Assembly: GCA_937960795.1 (NCBI GenBank)
Contig: CALGPA010000019.1
Location: 1-15,164 of the forward strand
Source of the DNA: an uncultured bacterium
Lineage (GTDB): Bacteria > Cloacimonadota > Cloacimonadia > Cloacimonadales > Cloacimonadaceae
Direction of reading: 5' to 3'
DNA: 15,164 nucleotides
The notes under the pieces are model-generated. The model saw nothing but the letters and a program-made list of their open reading frames with translations, searched no databases and was not told the DNA's origin. Each line of letters begins with the position of its first letter. Positions within the stretch are counted from its first letter, which is position 1. A program made the translations under genes and the position numbers. Positions 12,867 through 15,164 of this stretch are shown here, one piece after another.

Positions 12867-14840
12867 ATGTGCGGAATCGCCGGAATTTATGGTATAAAAA
12901 AGAATACTAAGATAGACTTGTCCCTGCTCCAAAAAATGACCGGACTCATCATACATCGGGGTCCAAATGATGAAGGATACCTGATCGCCAATGACTCCGA
13001 GGATCGGATGCGGGCATTTTGCGGAGATGACAGTTCTGATGCCATAAAGCGCAAGCTCCCACACTGTAGTGATGACATCTCGGCGAGAATAGGCTTTGGC
13101 TTCCGTCGTCTTCCCACGGTCGAGCTCTCGGACTGGGGACATCAACCCATGTTTGACCCCAAACTGGGGCTTGGCATCATCTTCAATGGCGAAATCTACA
13201 ATCACTACGAGCTTAGGGACGAACTTACCGGCATGGGCTATAGCTTTGGCGGGCATAGTGATACTGAAGTTATCATCAAGGCCTATCATGCTTGGGGTGA
13301 GGACTGCGTACATCGTTTTTTGGGAATGTGGGCTTTCAGCATCTGGGATACCAAGACCCAGACCCTCTTTTTGAGCCGAGACAGATTTGGCATCAAACCA
13401 CTTTATTACGCCCAAGATCGAGACTTCTTTTATTGGGGCTCGGAGATTAAGCAGATCCTTGCCACTGAGATCTCAAAAACTCAGAATGCCGCCATGATCT
13501 GGCGCAGCATGAAGGTAAACGCCATGATGGTCTATGATGATGAGACCTATTGGCAGGAGATCCGCTCCCTGCTCCCCGGGCACAATCTCACCATCCGCGA
13601 TCAAAAGATTCAGATCCACAGATATTTTGCCCTGGATCCGGATGATTTTGAAAAGAGCAGCCTCAGCTTTGAGGAAGCCTCGGATGAGTATCACAGACTT
13701 TTTTTGGATAGCCTGAGAATGCAGCTGCGCAGTGATGTCGAGATCGGCGGCTCTCTTTCCGGAGGACTTGATTCCGGCGCCATCGTATGCAAAGCATCCC
13801 AGATTCTGGATTATCCGCTGCGCTGCTTTTCCACATACTACGAGAATTTCCCGGCTTTGGATGAGCGCGCCTATATCGAGATCATCGCAGCGAAAATGCG
13901 GATTCGCACAAACTACATTGCCCCCGGCCCGGAGGATGCCAAATCTTGGTGGCAAGAAGCCACATATCTGAATGATCTTCCCATCGCTGCAGGATTTGTT
14001 AGCCAATATGCCCTGATGAAAAACGCGCATGAAGCCGGGATTCGCATTCTCCTCTCGGGTCAAGGCTCAGACGAAATGTCCGCCGGATACCGCCATGCCG
14101 GATATCGATATTTTGCAGATCTTTTGCGGGGCATGCAGCTGGGCAGATTTACCTCCGAGATCCGCCACTATCTCGGCAAAAATCCCGCGGACAACCTAAA
14201 GTATCTGGGCAAAACCGCTCTTTCCGCGCTCACGCGTGAATCCGGCATATACAAGCTCGAAGCCAATCGCTATCGTTTTGAGCCTTTTAACGATGCCTTC
14301 ACCAATGCCGCCAAAGAGCAATCGCAAGGACAGCTTATGCAAAAGATTGCTGATATTCCGGCGTCCAGACTCAGCAATTTCCTGTATAACATGATGCAAA
14401 ATACATCCTTAGGCACTCTTTTGCACTTTGAGGATAGGATGAGCATGGCGCACAGCGTCGAGAGCAGAGTTCCATTTTTGGATCACCGCCTGGTCAAGCA
14501 CGTCTTTAGCCTGCCCTCCGGATACAAGATCCGCCCGCCATATCACAAAGCGATCCACCGTCATGCCCTCAGAGATTGCGTTCCTCCGGAAATCTCACAA
14601 CGTAAAGATAAAGGCATCTTCGGAAGCCCATTTCATGACCACTGGATGCGCAATGAACTCAAAGACTACATCCAAGACATCATCTACAGCAGTGAATTCC
14701 GCAATCGTGGGATCTGGGATCTCCCCAAAATCCATGAACGCTGGCAAAAATATCTCAAAGGAAATAGTGCAGACGCTGAGATGCTATACAATGTAGCATC
14801 TTTGGAGGTCTGGCACCGAAGTCTAGCCCGGATCTCTTAG
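12867..14840 (+). CDS. asnB: Asparagine synthase, glutamine-hydrolysing (long form)
   Basis: This is a 657-residue class-II amidotransferase that makes Asn from Asp, Gln and ATP, or amidates another substrate in related enzymes. The nucleophile C2 follows the initiator Met (MCGIAGIYG), which fixes the start; AGGAG lies 9 nt upstream. The glutaminase domain (1-200) has HRGPNDEG (30-37), FNGEIYNH (106-113) and HSDTEVI (130-136). The synthetase domain has the pyrophosphate loop SLSGGLDSG (296-304), LLSGQGSDEMSAGY (395-408), ESRVPFLDHR and RKDKGIFGSP. At 657 residues it is about 100 longer than E. coli AsnB, with an insert at about 42-75; longer AsnB paralogues often sit in surface-polysaccharide loci, but no such genes are visible here. 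It is alone on the plus strand. Confidence 0.95.
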   Translation: MCGIAGIYGIKKNTKIDLSLLQKMTGLIIHRGPNDEGYLIANDSEDRMRAFCGDDSSDAIKRKLPHCSDDISARIGFGFRRLPTVELSDWGHQPMFDPKLGLGIIFNGEIYNHYELRDELTGMGYSFGGHSDTEVIIKAYHAWGEDCVHRFLGMWAFSIWDTKTQTLFLSRDRFGIKPLYYAQDRDFFYWGSEIKQILATEISKTQNAAMIWRSMKVNAMMVYDDETYWQEIRSLLPGHNLTIRDQKIQIHRYFALDPDDFEKSSLSFEEASDEYHRLFLDSLRMQLRSDVEIGGSLSGGLDSGAIVCKASQILDYPLRCFSTYYENFPALDERAYIEIIAAKMRIRTNYIAPGPEDAKSWWQEATYLNDLPIAAGFVSQYALMKNAHEAGIRILLSGQGSDEMSAGYRHAGYRYFADLLRGMQLGRFTSEIRHYLGKNPADNLKYLGKTALSALTRESGIYKLEANRYRFEPFNDAFTNAAKEQSQGQLMQKIADIPASRLSNFLYNMMQNTSLGTLLHFEDRMSMAHSVESRVPFLDHRLVKHVFSLPSGYKIRPPYHKAIHRHALRDCVPPEISQRKDKGIFGSPFHDHWMRNELKDYIQDIIYSSEFRNRGIWDLPKIHERWQKYLKGNSADAEMLYNVASLEVWHRSLARIS

Positions 14841-14863
14841 CGGCTGAGCTTTTGCGAAAGGAC

Positions 14864-14896
14864 AACCAAGAACATGGGCAACAATTCACCTTGGTT
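14864..14896 (+). terminator. Weak candidate terminator after asnB
   Basis: AACCAAG (14864-14870) can pair with CTTGGTT (14890-14896) across a 19-nt loop, followed by TACACTTTTT. The stem is AT-rich and the loop long, so this is a weak candidate for ending asnB transcription. Confidence 0.25.
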
Positions 14897-14913
14897 TACA
14901 CTTTTTGGGAGAA

Positions 14914-15007
14914 TCGTGTAAGTCCTTATCTTCTCACCCCTTGCTGACTTGAGCGGTGAGCGACCGGTGAGGGAGGCGTGAGGAGCCCTTATTTTGCAAG
15001 CATTTAG
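14914..15007 (+). repeat. 94-bp dispersed repeat, copy 2
   Basis: This is the second copy of the element at 40-133, same strand, same length and no gaps, with 14 differences by hand count. The core GCGGTGAGCGACCGGTGAGG and the right end ATTTTGCAAGCATTTAG are intact. CTCACC near 14933-14938 can still pair with the GGTGAG units, so the potential stem is retained despite sequence drift. It begins 73 nt after the asnB stop. No open reading frame or transposase is associated with it. Confidence 0.8.
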
Positions 15008-15164
15008 CTGCTGAGATTGGGACAGATTGGGGCTTCAATGGGACAGAATAGACGGGTTTCAAGTGTAGAATGACCAATGTAATCCGGATATTTTATCGAG
15101 CTAAGCTTACGATTTGGCAGATTTTCATTGACAAAATAAGCACTAAAGAAAAAAGTGACTGAAC
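15008..15164. other. Right-edge intergenic region
   Basis: No coding region is visible. TGGGACAGA occurs twice, at 15018-15026 and 15039-15047, 21 bp apart (two helical turns). A perfect TTGACA lies at 15128-15133, with no convincing -10 before the window ends. This may be the control region of a gene beyond the right edge. Confidence 0.3.

Noticed and set aside
12711..13415. 234-codon minus-strand open frame overlapping the start of asnB
   Set aside because: It lies antisense to clearly conserved asnB sequence, has no recognisable domain, and reads as a shadow of asnB codon bias.
13473..14063. 196-codon minus-strand open frame inside asnB
   Set aside because: It is antisense to the conserved synthetase domain, with no ribosome-binding site or family features.

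Overview
This window reads as ordinary bacterial chromosome of mid-range GC: densely packed, with many overlapping genes and frequent GTG/TTG starts. The gene content (rpsP-khpA-rimM-trmD-rplS, a zinc-type adenylate kinase, a KtrAB-like potassium system with an N-terminally extended KtrB, a fused RibBA) fits a Gram-negative, non-proteobacterial anaerobe, possibly of the FCB group such as Cloacimonadota. That placement is inference from gene style, not a database result. There are no phage, transposase, CRISPR, rRNA or tRNA genes.

Layout. Almost everything from 212 to 12642 lies on the minus strand, so transcription runs right to left. A divergent intergenic region (12643-12866) holds the rpsP promoter, a 14-bp palindrome and a long hairpin. 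It separates the minus-strand genes from asnB (12867-14840, plus strand). Going leftward from 12642 come the ribosome and tRNA-modification genes rpsP, khpA, rimM and trmD, then a 240-nt structured gap, then rplS and an intrinsic terminator at 10244-10273. A second block follows: ogt-acpS, a 70-nt gap, then adk-ktrB-ktrA-(2TM/HAMP/PAS sensor)-rluD-ribBA-TPM protein-DUF445-like membrane protein-K+ channel-cyclic-nucleotide-binding protein. From adk to the last gene neighbouring genes overlap or are separated by only a few bases, apart from the short gap upstream of the channel, so this looks like one long, translationally coupled operon of about 9 kb.

Themes. The block is unusually rich in potassium transport: a KtrB channel subunit, a KtrA RCK gating subunit and a kinase-less PAS sensor directly downstream of them. 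A separate two-helix K+ channel with an RCK domain follows later in the block, and beside it a stand-alone cyclic-nucleotide-binding domain protein without any DNA-binding domain. The channel's first transmembrane helix is present in the DNA but split off by a frameshift, and by an in-frame stop if translation begins at the ATG at 1904-1902. The gene is therefore either decaying, recoded or mis-sequenced.

Non-coding signals. A 94-bp repeat occurs at both ends of the window (40-133 and 14914-15007) in the same orientation, with no gaps and 80 of 94 bases identical by hand alignment. Both copies sit just past the 3' end of a transcription unit. The trmD-rplS gap contains at least six short inverted repeats. 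I found no defence system, biosynthetic cluster or other clearly new multi-gene system. The items most worth a second look are the dispersed repeat, the channel/CNBD pair with its broken N-terminus, and the structured rplS leader.
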